Assembly: GCA_040392005.1 (NCBI GenBank)
Contig: JBEBWT010000004.1
Coordinates: 1 to 64,000 of the forward strand
DNA length: 64,000 nt
Direction: 5' to 3'
Source of the DNA: DASRQK01 sp040392005
GTDB lineage: Bacteria; Bacteroidota; Bacteroidia; Sphingobacteriales; Sphingobacteriaceae
Numbering within the stretch: position 1 is the first letter of the stretch; each line of letters begins with the position of its first letter. The translations under genes and the position numbers were made by a program. The notes under the pieces were generated by a model, which saw only the letters and a program-made list of their open reading frames with translations, was not told the DNA's origin and made no database searches. Positions 52,143 to 60,819 of this stretch are shown here, one piece after another.

Positions 52143-53153
52143 TCAAAAAATATAATGGATGATGGCATAGGAAATACCGGCCAGTATAGCAGAAACGGGA
52201 ATGGTCAGCACCCAGGCCCATAAAAGACTAATGGTCACGCCCCAACGGACTGCGGACACCCGTTTGACAATACCTACACCGATAATGGAACCCGTAATGG
52301 TATGGGTAGTGGACACCGGAATCCCGAAATGCTCGGTGATACCCAGAGTAATGGCCCCTGCTGTTTCGGCACCGACTCCTTCCAGGGAATTGACTTTGGT
52401 GATCTTGGTACCCATTGTTTTGACGATTTTCCAACCTCCGCTCATGGTGCCCAGTGCAATCGCCGAATAACAGGCCAGGGGAATCCATTCCGGCATATGA
52501 TCACCGGTCTGCAGATATCCTCCCGCCACCATGGCCACAAAGATAATCCCCATCACTTTCTGGGCGTCATTTCCCCCATGTGCAAAGCTGAGTGCCGCTG
52601 AGGACACCAACTGGAGTTTCCTGAACCACCATTCGGCAACCGATGGCCGGGCCCTTTTGGAAATATTGATGATGATCAGCGTAATGATAACGGCAATAAT
52701 CATCCCCATCAACGGTGCCAGCACAATGAAGGAGATGATCTTGAGGGTCGCGGAGATATTGATCGCACCCAATATGTTGTCTCCCAGAATAAAAGCATGC
52801 GTCATCCCTGCTCCGGCAAAACCACCGATCAGTGTATGGGAAGAGCTGGAAGGCACACCATAGTACCAGGTAAACAGGTTCCAGCCGATAGCGGCAACCA
52901 ACCCGGCAAAAATCACTTCGAGCGTGATATATTCCTCCAATACGGTTTTGGCAATAGTATTGGCCACTTTATGGTCTGTAAAATAAAAATAAGCAGCAAA
53001 ATTAAAGGTCGCAGCCCACAATACAGCCTGGAACGGTGATAATACTTTGGTCGAAACGATAGTGGCAATTGAGTTGGCCGCATCGTGGAAACCATTGATA
53101 TAATCAAAAGCAATAGCCAGGATGATGACAACGACAAGAAGTGTGGTGACCAT
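52143..53153 (-). CDS. PiT-family inorganic phosphate transporter
   Basis: The 336-residue membrane protein has about ten transmembrane helices and the duplicated PiT signatures: FDYINGFHDAANSIATIVSTKV at the start (shown in part) and LSFAHGGNDAQKVMGII in the middle, plus GVPSSSSHTLIGG and GIPVSTTHTITGS. It takes up phosphate (as metal phosphate) with protons or sodium. It follows the DUF47 gene by four bases, the usual pairing of low-affinity phosphate transporters. Confidence 0.95.
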   Translation of the reverse strand: MVTTLLVVVIILAIAFDYINGFHDAANSIATIVSTKVLSPFQAVLWAATFNFAAYFYFTDHKVANTIAKTVLEEYITLEVIFAGLVAAIGWNLFTWYYGVPSSSSHTLIGGFAGAGMTHAFILGDNILGAINISATLKIISFIVLAPLMGMIIAVIITLIIINISKRARPSVAEWWFRKLQLVSSAALSFAHGGNDAQKVMGIIFVAMVAGGYLQTGDHMPEWIPLACYSAIALGTMSGGWKIVKTMGTKITKVNSLEGVGAETAGAITLGITEHFGIPVSTTHTITGSIIGVGIVKRVSAVRWGVTISLLWAWVLTIPVSAILAGISYAIIHYIF

Positions 53154-53157
53154 GACT

Positions 53158-53805
53158 TTATGCGTTTTTCACTAAAATACTTTCCAGCACATTGGCCACA
53201 TCTTCGCAGCGGTCAGTAGCCGTTTCCATTGCTGATAATACTTCTTTATACTTGATCAATTCAATCGCATTGGTTTCAAATTCGAAAAGATTGCCCACTG
53301 CGGTATCAAAAATATAATCCGCCTTGTTCTCCACGCTGTTGATACGTACGCAGGAATCGGTAATATTGCGGATATTTTTGAGGTTGCGCAATTCGTGGAC
53401 GGCTTTGGAGACATCGACCGTGGCTTCAAGGATCAGGTCGGCCAGATCCCGGATAGGCTCCGTCATTTTTATTACCTTATAAAGCTGCATGCGATTGGAG
53501 GCTCCGTGAATAAAATCGGCCACATCGTCCAGTGAACTGATCAGGGTGTAAATATCTTCGCGGTCAAACGGTGTAATAAAGTTTTTGCCCAATTCCAGGT
53601 GGACCTGGTGGGTGATATCATCACATTTATGTTCATAGTCCTCAATCGTCCGGAACAATCTGGCCCTCGCTTCCAGGTCATCGGTATCGACCGCTTCAAC
53701 GAGTATTTTTCCCATCTCGACCAGATTATTACTCATCTGCTCGAACAAAGGGAAGAACTTTTTATCCTTGGGAACGAAATATTGGAAAATGCTATTCAGG
53801 GACAT
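53158..53805 (-). CDS. DUF47 (PhoU-like) family protein, partner of PiT
   Basis: The 215-residue, all-helical cytoplasmic protein belongs to the DUF47/PhoU-like family: FFPLFEQMSNNLVEMGKILVEA at the start, YEHKCDDITHQVHLELGKNFITPFDREDIY in the middle (acidic/histidine residues that bind metal in PhoU relatives), and MSAMETATDRCEDVANVLES-like residues at the end. It is thought to regulate the PiT transporter. It is the first gene of the two-gene operon, preceded by a TACTTTTG element and a Pho-box-like repeat. Confidence 0.93.
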   Translation of the reverse strand: MSLNSIFQYFVPKDKKFFPLFEQMSNNLVEMGKILVEAVDTDDLEARARLFRTIEDYEHKCDDITHQVHLELGKNFITPFDREDIYTLISSLDDVADFIHGASNRMQLYKVIKMTEPIRDLADLILEATVDVSKAVHELRNLKNIRNITDSCVRINSVENKADYIFDTAVGNLFEFETNAIELIKYKEVLSAMETATDRCEDVANVLESILVKNA

Positions 53806-53827
53806 ATTATGATGAATTTAATTTCAG

Positions 53828-53863
53828 CAAAAGTATAACCTTAATGTTAAGTTAATGTTAAAT
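53828..53863 (-). promoter_or_regulatory. Promoter with Pho-box-like direct repeat before DUF47-PiT
   Basis: On the minus strand TTAACATTAAC and TTAACATTAAG stand in tandem (53861-53841; period 11), followed five bases later by TACTTTTG (53835-53828). Tandem TTAACA hexamers at an 11-base period are the layout bound by PhoB/PhoP-type regulators, and the repeat occupies the place of the -33 element, as activator sites do in Pho promoters. The start should be near 53822, about 17 bases before the ATG of DUF47. Confidence 0.55.
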
Positions 53864-53946
53864 TAGAATTTATATATTATTAATAATACATGACTGCGGT
53901 ACCTACACTTAACAGTCAGGTGGCCCGCAGCCCACGGCCCGCACAC

Positions 53947-54981
53947 TTATTCGGATTTGGCCTTTTCAACCGTGAAAGCAAAAGTAGTCCCCAGCCCCTC
54001 TGTGCTTCTCACATTGATCGTTTGCTGATGTGCTTCGATGATGTGTTTCACAATGGCAAGCCCCAGTCCACTGCCCCCGATCTTGCGGGATCTGCTTTTT
54101 TCCGTCCTGAAAAACCGCTCAAACACACGACTCAGGTATTTTTCTTCGATTCCGATCCCGTCATCCGTCACTTCTACCAGTACCTGCTCAAACAATTCGA
54201 AAATCCGCACATGGGTTTGCCCCCCCGCTTTTCCGTATTTGAAAGAATTGTCGATCAGATTGACCAGCACCTGCCTGATTTTTTCCCGGTCCGCATGTAC
54301 ATAGGTCTGTTCCTGATATTTTTCCTTGAATACCAATGTGATCTGATGGGATTTTCCCTTATCCTCCAGCGATTCGATCACTTCCTTTATAAGCAGTGTC
54401 AGATTAAATTTCTGATAATTGACGGGAATACGCCCGCTCTCCAGTTTGGAAATTTCATCCAGGTCCTTGACCAGATAATTCAGCCGGTCCAGGTTGGCCG
54501 ATGCCTTTTCCAGAAATTGTCTGGCCATCTGGGGGTCTTCGTCCAATATTCCGTCCTGGAGCGCATCCACATATCCCTGTAAAGCAAAGAGGGGGGTTTT
54601 GAATTCATGGGAAATATTGGCCAGAAATTCCTTCCTGAATTTTTCCTGTTCCTTGAGGGTATCGATTTCCTTCTTTTTATCTTTCGCCCAATCCATGACT
54701 TCCTTTTCCACATCATTGATCGGATCATCGCTCAATTTGTCCCCCAATGCATCTTTCAGGTCCCTGCCAAGTTTGAGATGCCGGATCAGCTTGTAGATCA
54801 GCCGGATTCTGCCGTGTATATAGCGTTCGTAGAAATAATAGAAAACAATAAAGCCAATGATCAGGGAAACAATAAATACCAGTGCCGCCTTGGACCAGCT
54901 ATGCTGAAAGTAGTAATTCATCGCCCCCAGGGCGACTCCCACAATCAGTGCATTGATCAGAACAAGGGACCTGAATTTCAT
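53947..54981 (-). CDS. Sensor histidine kinase, PhoR-like
   Basis: The 344-residue kinase has two adjacent N-terminal transmembrane helices (NALIVGVALGAMNYYF and ALVFIVSLIIGFIVFYYFY) with almost no periplasmic loop, then a linker, the phospho-acceptor H-box FLANISHEFKTPLFALQGYV, and the ATPase domain with LVNLIDNSFKYGK, DDGIGIEEKYLSRVFERFF and GGSGLGLAIVKHI. Such short sensors without PAS domain resemble PhoR of Bacteroidota. The phosphate transporter operon lies next on the same strand, 141 bases away, but no response-regulator gene is in the window. Phosphate sensing is therefore an inference. Confidence 0.9.
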   Translation of the reverse strand: MKFRSLVLINALIVGVALGAMNYYFQHSWSKAALVFIVSLIIGFIVFYYFYERYIHGRIRLIYKLIRHLKLGRDLKDALGDKLSDDPINDVEKEVMDWAKDKKKEIDTLKEQEKFRKEFLANISHEFKTPLFALQGYVDALQDGILDEDPQMARQFLEKASANLDRLNYLVKDLDEISKLESGRIPVNYQKFNLTLLIKEVIESLEDKGKSHQITLVFKEKYQEQTYVHADREKIRQVLVNLIDNSFKYGKAGGQTHVRIFELFEQVLVEVTDDGIGIEEKYLSRVFERFFRTEKSRSRKIGGSGLGLAIVKHIIEAHQQTINVRSTEGLGTTFAFTVEKAKSE

Positions 54982-55006
54982 GGCAGGGGAATCTGGATTT
55001 CAAAAG

Positions 55007-55666
55007 TTATGGCAACCGGCCCAGTACGGTGATTCCGCCGGTGACCTTTTCTCCGACCTGTACATTCATCACGGTGCCCAGCGGTAAAAAGAGATCCACA
55101 CGGGAACCGAATTTGATAAAGCCGAATTCATCCCCCTGATGGACGGTGTCGTTTTCCTTTACATACCAGACGATCCGGCGGGCCAGGGCACCGGCAATCT
55201 GCCGCATCAGCACTTCCTGCCCGTCACCGGTCTGAAGTACAATAGTGGTACGCTCGTTCTGAGTGGAGGATTTGGGATGCCAGGCCACCAGAAATTTGCC
55301 CGGATGGTATTTGAAGAAGCGGACCAGACCACTCACCGGATTGCGGTTTATGTGGACATTGACCGGGGACATGAAGATAGAAACCTGCAATCTCCGGCCT
55401 TTGAAATACTCGGGTTCTTCAGCTTCTTCAATGATGACGACCTTGCCGTCGGCCGGGCACAGCACCGTCCCCTCCTGTTTCAGGATCCGGCGTGCGGGGC
55501 TCCTGAAAAACTGAAGGATGGTCACCAGCAAAAGAAAGGACAAAATATACACGGCCCAGACCAGCCAGGTCTGCCCGGAGGCAAAATAGTAAACCAATGC
55601 ATTGGCGGCAGCGATGACCAATAGGGTCAGTATCAGGCTGGGATATCCCTCTTTATGGAATTTCAT
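55007..55666 (-). CDS. psd: Phosphatidylserine decarboxylase (short, archaetidylserine-decarboxylase type)
   Basis: The enzyme (219 residues from ATG 55666) makes phosphatidylethanolamine. Two hydrophobic helices near the N-terminus (LILTLLVIAAANALVYYF and VWAVYILSFLLLVTILQFF) anchor it. The self-processing site is Gly187-Ser188 in IKFGSRVDLFLP; PADGKV and NVHINRNP supply the conserved Asp73 and His105. Cleavage yields a pyruvoyl cofactor on the small C-terminal chain. A TTG eight codons upstream would add residues not seen in the family; KFHKEGYPS is the normal start. The synthase gene pssA is not nearby. Confidence 0.93.
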   Translation of the reverse strand: MKFHKEGYPSLILTLLVIAAANALVYYFASGQTWLVWAVYILSFLLLVTILQFFRSPARRILKQEGTVLCPADGKVVIIEEAEEPEYFKGRRLQVSIFMSPVNVHINRNPVSGLVRFFKYHPGKFLVAWHPKSSTQNERTTIVLQTGDGQEVLMRQIAGALARRIVWYVKENDTVHQGDEFGFIKFGSRVDLFLPLGTVMNVQVGEKVTGGITVLGRLP

Positions 55667-55729
55667 TTTGTACAGATTTCTACCGATCAAACATACAGAT
55701 TGTAGGGATGATATCCAAAAACAATCTGG

Positions 55730-56890
55730 TCAGAATCCATTTTTCCGCTGTATATCAAGCCCTTCGATTATGATCTTTCCGGTCAGCTCATCAGAACCGA
55801 TCACAAAACTGACGGTCAGCTCATCATCGATATATTCACCATCCAGAAAAGACGGGTGCCAGAAACCAATTTTTCTCATACCGCCAAGCAGTAGTTGAAC
55901 GTGTGGTTCCTCAATCGGGGGTTGCAAGGGGGTCACCTGTGTAGGTGCGCCTGTTTTATCGACTGCAACAGTAAAGATCACTTCCTGTGCGGGCATCGTA
56001 TTCGACTGCTGAGGGTCGAACATTTCCTCCAGAAACTGTGTCAGAAACAGCGAGAACCCACTATATTCGTCGATCGTGCACTTTTTACTGGCAAGGGTTT
56101 CCGCCCTGGTAAACCAGAGTAGGGGAACCAGACTACTACGGTGGGATCCCTGGGCAAAATCATTGATTCTCAGTCCGTTTCTTACATCCCGAAGGCCCTC
56201 CATGTACTGGTCAGAGCCAATATAATCTTTCCTGCCTTCCGGATCCACAAATTCAAAAGACCAGAATCTGGTCGGTTTCCCATTATCAACACGCCCACTG
56301 CGCAATACATAAACTGCCCCGAATTCGTTGTACCCATCAATCTCGATCAGCATCTGATACCGCCCTCTTCCGTTTTTGACCCTGTGTTTTCCTTTTACGT
56401 TCCAATAATCCCGGATTTCCATTTCCTCTCCGTTATAGTCCAGCACCAGCATAGGTCTGCCATCCGGATAGTAATACTGCCAGAGACCTGCTGGCTGTCC
56501 ATCCGTGAAATTGACTTCCCATTTGAGCTGCCCATTTGGATGAAAAGCCTGGAAAACCCCTGTTTTGGCTCCCTTATTGTAGTTCCCGGTCAATATTTTC
56601 CGGCCCGCCAGATTATAATCTGTAAACGGCCCGTCAAACACCTGATCGACCGGATCAAATCCGGCTTCCCTGATCGTGGTCATGAATCCACAGGATTTTT
56701 CGGCAAGATAATACCGGTCGTCAAAGAAAAACCGGTACCGGCCCCGATCCATCCGTTCATAATAGACCAGGCTATCATTGGCCTGATCCTGTTGCCGGGT
56801 CACGGTACATCCAAGAGAGGAAGACGGCAGGTTTCCTGCCATTACACTTCCTGTCATGACCACTAAAAGAAGAAAAAACGACAAACGCAT
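55730..56890 (-). CDS. Exported protein with YwqK/MORN-like repeats and TonB-C-like end
   Basis: The 386-residue protein has a signal peptide (LSFFLLLVVMTGSVMAG). The middle (about 110-160) contains repeats of the YwqK/MORN type (VFQAFHPNGQLKWEVNFTDG and LWQYYYPDGRPMLVLDY), strand pairs that often sit in surface or periplasmic proteins. The last 95 residues (EVIFTVAVDKTGAPTQVTP and FWHPSFLDGEYIDDELTVSF) resemble a TonB C-terminal fold, as seen in many Bacteroidota hypothetical proteins. There is no membrane anchor for TonB function. Its role is unknown. It lies between polA and psd on the same strand. Confidence 0.8.
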   Translation of the reverse strand: MRLSFFLLLVVMTGSVMAGNLPSSSLGCTVTRQQDQANDSLVYYERMDRGRYRFFFDDRYYLAEKSCGFMTTIREAGFDPVDQVFDGPFTDYNLAGRKILTGNYNKGAKTGVFQAFHPNGQLKWEVNFTDGQPAGLWQYYYPDGRPMLVLDYNGEEMEIRDYWNVKGKHRVKNGRGRYQMLIEIDGYNEFGAVYVLRSGRVDNGKPTRFWSFEFVDPEGRKDYIGSDQYMEGLRDVRNGLRINDFAQGSHRSSLVPLLWFTRAETLASKKCTIDEYSGFSLFLTQFLEEMFDPQQSNTMPAQEVIFTVAVDKTGAPTQVTPLQPPIEEPHVQLLLGGMRKIGFWHPSFLDGEYIDDELTVSFVIGSDELTGKIIIEGLDIQRKNGF

Positions 56891-56931
56891 ACGTCAAACT
56901 TTACTTCCATAAAATATAAAACCGGAAGGCA

Positions 56932-59769
56932 TCAATGTGCCTCCAGCCAATTTGGTCCTTCTCCGATCTCTACCACAATGGGTACGGAGATTTTCAGGGC
57001 CTCTTTCATCTGCCGTTCGATCAATTCCCTGAATACCGGCACTTCCTCACGGGGCACATCAAAGACCAACTCATCATGCACCTGCATGGTCATCTTCCCT
57101 TTCAGGCCCCGGGCCTGCATTTCCTGGTGGATGCCGATCATGGCAACCTTGATCATGTCGGCGGCCGAACCCTGTATCGGTGCATTGATGGCATTTCGCT
57201 CCGCAAAACCACGGACCGTCTGATTGGCCGAGTTGATATCTCTCAAATATCTTCTTCGTTTCAGCAGGGTTTCTACATATCCGTTTTCTTTGGCAAAATG
57301 AATGGTGTCATTCATATAGCGTTTGATCCCCGGATATTGTGAAAAATATTGTTCAATAATATCCGATGCCTCTTTGCGGGAAATGCCCAGGTTCTGGGAC
57401 AGTCCGAATGCGGTCTGCCCGTAGATGATCCCGAAATTGACGGCTTTGGCATTTCTCCGCTGATCACTGGTCACTGCTTCCAGCGGGACACCATACACCC
57501 TGGCCGCCGTGGCCCGGTGAATATCCAGATTTTGGGCAAAAGCCTCCAGCATTCCCGGGTCCTGGCTCATTTCGGCGACCAACCGCAATTCGATCTGCGA
57601 ATAATCCGCCGACAGGAGGACGTGCCGGTCATCCCTGGCGATAAAGGCTTTGCGGATTTCCCGGCCACGGAGGGTCCGGATCGGGATATTCTGCAGGTTG
57701 GGGTTGGTCGAACTCAGACGGCCGGTAGAAGCGACCGCCTGATTGTATGAAGTATGTACTCTGCCTGTGTCCGGATGGATCAATTCGGGCAGGGTATCCA
57801 CATAGGTGGATTTCAGTTTCTGGAGTTGCCGGTATTCCAGAATATCCTGTACTATATCACTTTTGTAAGCCAGTGCGGTCAGGACATCTTCTCCTGTTTT
57901 GTACTGGCCGGTTTTAGTTTTTTTGGCTCTGGGATCCAGTTGGAGCTTGTCGAAAAGCACCTCGCCCAATTGCTTTGGAGAGGCTATATTGAAGGGAACG
58001 CCCGCTTTTTGGTGAATGGTCTTTTCGAGGGTTTTAATATCCGACTCCAGGATTTTTGAAATACCCCTGAGCATTTCCACATCGATGCGCACACCGGTGC
58101 GTTCCATTTCCGCCAGCACATAGATCAATGGGAATTCCACTTGCCTGGCCAGATCCATCGCTTCAGCCTGGATCAGCAGGGGCTCAAATACCTGTGCCAG
58201 TTGCAGGGTAATGTCTGCGTCCTCGGCTGCGTAATCACAAATCTGTTCTGCCGTCAAATCTCCCATATTACCCTGCCTGACTCCCCGCGGACCGATCAGA
58301 TCCGTAATGGGAATCGGGCTGTAACTCAGGTAATTTTCGGCCAGCACATCCATGCCATGCCGGGAATCAGGGTCGATCAGGTAATGGGCCAGCATGGTAT
58401 CAAACAGTTCTCCCTGCACAAAGATCCCATATCTGGCCAGCAGCAGGATATCGTATTTGATGTTTTGGCCGATCTTGCGGATGTCCGCATTGGTAAAAAA
58501 CCCGTTGAAGATTTTCAGGAGTTTCACGCAGGTGTCAAAGTCCTGTGGCATGGCCACATACCAGGCTCTGTGTGGTTCAAAGGCAAAGGACATGCCGACT
58601 ATATCTGCTATATTGGGATCGGTCCCGGTGGTCTCGGTGTCAAAACAGCAGGAAGTCCGGGATTCTAACAGCGTTGCCAATTGCACCATTTCGGCCTCTG
58701 TACTGACCAGTATATATTCGTGGGGTATCTGGTGAATGGAAGAAGCCGGTTTTGCTTCCGCTTCATCATCCATCGGGTGGGTAACGGTCGGGTGGGCAGC
58801 AACCGTGCGGGTAGCAGATGTTGCAGCCGAACCTGACTGGGGATTGCCGAACAGATCCATTTGCTGGCCACCGGCCGGCGGGGCGCCCAGTACACTGAAG
58901 CCCTCCCCAAAGACCCGCTTGCCCAGGGTGCGGAATTCAAGCTCTGCAAACAGGGGCTCCAGCAATTCCCTACTGGGCTCTCCAAGCTGCAACCGCTCCT
59001 CATCCAGCGCAATCGGGACATCCAGTTGTATAGTGGCCAATTTTTTGGACAACAATCCCTGCTCCTCAAAGGTTTCAATATTTTCCCGCAGCTTGCCCTT
59101 CAATTGGTCAGCATGTGCAAAAATTTCCTCCATTGATCCATACTCCTGAATCAGTTTTTTGGCCGTCTTTTCACCGATTCCCGGGATACCGGGGATATTA
59201 TCCACCGCATCACCCCAGAGCCCAAGTATATCGATCACCTGACTGACGTCCGTGATTTCCCACTTTTCCAGAATTTCCGGCACACCCAGTATTTCGGCTC
59301 CGTCACCCATCCTCGCAGGCTTATAGATAAAAATCCGATCGGACACCAACTGACCAAAATCCTTGTCAGGAGTCATGCAATAGACCGTAAATCCCTCCTG
59401 CTCCCCTTTCTTGGCCAGAGTCCCGATGATATCATCGGCCTCGTAACCATCCATTGTCAGTACCGGGATGTTGAACCCTTCTGCCAGGCGATAAATATAG
59501 GGAATAGATGCGGCAAGGTCCTCCGGAATGGCCTGGCGGTTGGCCTTATAACTTTCAAACTCCTCATGCCGGTTGGTCGGTGCCGCTGTGTCAAATACAA
59601 TCGCAATATGGGTAGGCTGCTGATTTTTCAATACCTCCATCAAGGTATTGGTAAACCCCATGATCGCCGATGTATTCAATCCACCTGCATTGAACCGGGG
59701 ATTTTTGCTCATCGCAAAATAAGCCCGGTAGATCAGTGCCATCCCGTCCAGTAAGAATAGTTTTTTCAC
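56932..59769 (-). CDS. polA: DNA polymerase I
   Basis: The 945-residue enzyme has all three activities: a 5'-3' exonuclease domain (about 1-295, start KKLFLLDGMALIYRAYFAM), a proofreading 3'-5' exonuclease with intact residues (CFDTETTGTDP, IGQNIKYDILLL and YAAEDADITLQL), and the polymerase domain (motif A LLSADYSQIELRL, motif B RRNAKAVNFGIIYGQTAFG, motif C MQVHDELVFDV). A Thr/Ala-rich linker (about 310-345) joins the first two. The start is GTG 59769, which gives the family N-terminus exactly. It repairs DNA and removes primers. Confidence 0.97.
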   Translation of the reverse strand: MKKLFLLDGMALIYRAYFAMSKNPRFNAGGLNTSAIMGFTNTLMEVLKNQQPTHIAIVFDTAAPTNRHEEFESYKANRQAIPEDLAASIPYIYRLAEGFNIPVLTMDGYEADDIIGTLAKKGEQEGFTVYCMTPDKDFGQLVSDRIFIYKPARMGDGAEILGVPEILEKWEITDVSQVIDILGLWGDAVDNIPGIPGIGEKTAKKLIQEYGSMEEIFAHADQLKGKLRENIETFEEQGLLSKKLATIQLDVPIALDEERLQLGEPSRELLEPLFAELEFRTLGKRVFGEGFSVLGAPPAGGQQMDLFGNPQSGSAATSATRTVAAHPTVTHPMDDEAEAKPASSIHQIPHEYILVSTEAEMVQLATLLESRTSCCFDTETTGTDPNIADIVGMSFAFEPHRAWYVAMPQDFDTCVKLLKIFNGFFTNADIRKIGQNIKYDILLLARYGIFVQGELFDTMLAHYLIDPDSRHGMDVLAENYLSYSPIPITDLIGPRGVRQGNMGDLTAEQICDYAAEDADITLQLAQVFEPLLIQAEAMDLARQVEFPLIYVLAEMERTGVRIDVEMLRGISKILESDIKTLEKTIHQKAGVPFNIASPKQLGEVLFDKLQLDPRAKKTKTGQYKTGEDVLTALAYKSDIVQDILEYRQLQKLKSTYVDTLPELIHPDTGRVHTSYNQAVASTGRLSSTNPNLQNIPIRTLRGREIRKAFIARDDRHVLLSADYSQIELRLVAEMSQDPGMLEAFAQNLDIHRATAARVYGVPLEAVTSDQRRNAKAVNFGIIYGQTAFGLSQNLGISRKEASDIIEQYFSQYPGIKRYMNDTIHFAKENGYVETLLKRRRYLRDINSANQTVRGFAERNAINAPIQGSAADMIKVAMIGIHQEMQARGLKGKMTMQVHDELVFDVPREEVPVFRELIERQMKEALKISVPIVVEIGEGPNWLEAH

Positions 59770-59813
59770 TTTATAATCGCTTTTGCAGATTCAACATCGA
59801 ACCCCTATCCCTA

Positions 59814-59821
59814 CAAATGTA
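59814..59821 (-). promoter_or_regulatory. -7 element of polA
   Basis: The minus strand reads TACATTTG 44 bases before the GTG start of polA and fits TAnnTTTG. The -33 element is not clear. Confidence 0.4.
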
Positions 59822-59898
59822 GAAAAATTGCAATTATTTTTCCGATTATTGCATAGAATCTGCCTTTCTTCGCAGAGGAAACGTAAAAAGGATTGCAA

Positions 59899-60819
59899 AT
59901 GAAGGGATTGGTGACAAAGTCCACTGGTAGTTGGTATCAGGTCAGTGTGCCGGGTGGCCGGGTGTACCAATCCCGGATACTGGGGCGGTTCCGTACCCAG
60001 GGGATCCGCACTACCAATCCCGTGGCGGTGGGAGACTGGGTGGATATCAGCCCGGAACCGGGACAGGACACCGCGGTCATTACCCATTTGCACGACCGGA
60101 AGAATTATATGATCCGGAAGTCGGTCAATCTGTCCCGCCATGCGCAGATCATTGCAGCCAATCTGGATCAGGCTTTTCTGGTGGTGACCCTTGCTTCACC
60201 GCCCACTTCACTGGGATTCATTGATCGTTTTCTGGTGACGGCCGAGGCATATGGCATTCCCGCCGGGTTGGTATTCAACAAACTGGATCTGTTTTCTGAG
60301 GAAGGGTTGGATATCCTGGCGGAATATCAGGATATTTATGAGCGGATCGGCTACCCTTGTTTTCAGGTATCTGCACTGGAGGGGACCAATATAGCCGCTT
60401 TGGAATCCGTGATGAAAGACAGGACAACCCTGATTTCGGGGCATTCGGGAGTGGGCAAATCCACCCTGATCAACCGGATCTGCCCGGGACTGAGTCTGCG
60501 GACCGGAAATATCTCGGACTGGTCGGATAAGGGAAAACATACGACCACCTTCGCCGAAATGATTGAGTTGCCTTTCGGGGGCTATCTGATCGATTCCCCC
60601 GGGATAAAGGAATTTGGCATTATTGATATTGCGCCGGGGGAGTTGGGCCATTTTTTTCCGGAGATGCGGGCAATGCTCAATCAGTGCCGGTTCCACAATT
60701 GCCAGCACCTGAATGAGCCGGCCTGTGTCGTGCGGGATGCCGTGGATGCGGGACAGATCGCGGAAAGCCGCTATGAGAGTTACCTCAGTATTTACCATAA
60801 AAACGAGACCCGATTATGA
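59899..60819 (+). CDS. rsgA: Ribosome small subunit-dependent GTPase A
   Basis: The circularly permuted GTPase (306 residues from ATG 59899) helps the late maturation of the 30S subunit. It has an N-terminal OB fold (about 1-70), then the G motifs in permuted order: FNKLDLF (G4), ISGHSGVGKSTLINR (G1), HTTTFAEM (G2) and IDSPGIKEFG (G3). The C-terminal zinc site follows as C-x4-C-x-H-x5-C (NQCRFHNCQHLNEPAC). AAAGGA lies at proper distance from ATG 59899, which is preferred to the TTG two codons upstream. Its stop overlaps the next start (ATGA). Confidence 0.95.
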   Translation: MKGLVTKSTGSWYQVSVPGGRVYQSRILGRFRTQGIRTTNPVAVGDWVDISPEPGQDTAVITHLHDRKNYMIRKSVNLSRHAQIIAANLDQAFLVVTLASPPTSLGFIDRFLVTAEAYGIPAGLVFNKLDLFSEEGLDILAEYQDIYERIGYPCFQVSALEGTNIAALESVMKDRTTLISGHSGVGKSTLINRICPGLSLRTGNISDWSDKGKHTTTFAEMIELPFGGYLIDSPGIKEFGIIDIAPGELGHFFPEMRAMLNQCRFHNCQHLNEPACVVRDAVDAGQIAESRYESYLSIYHKNETRL

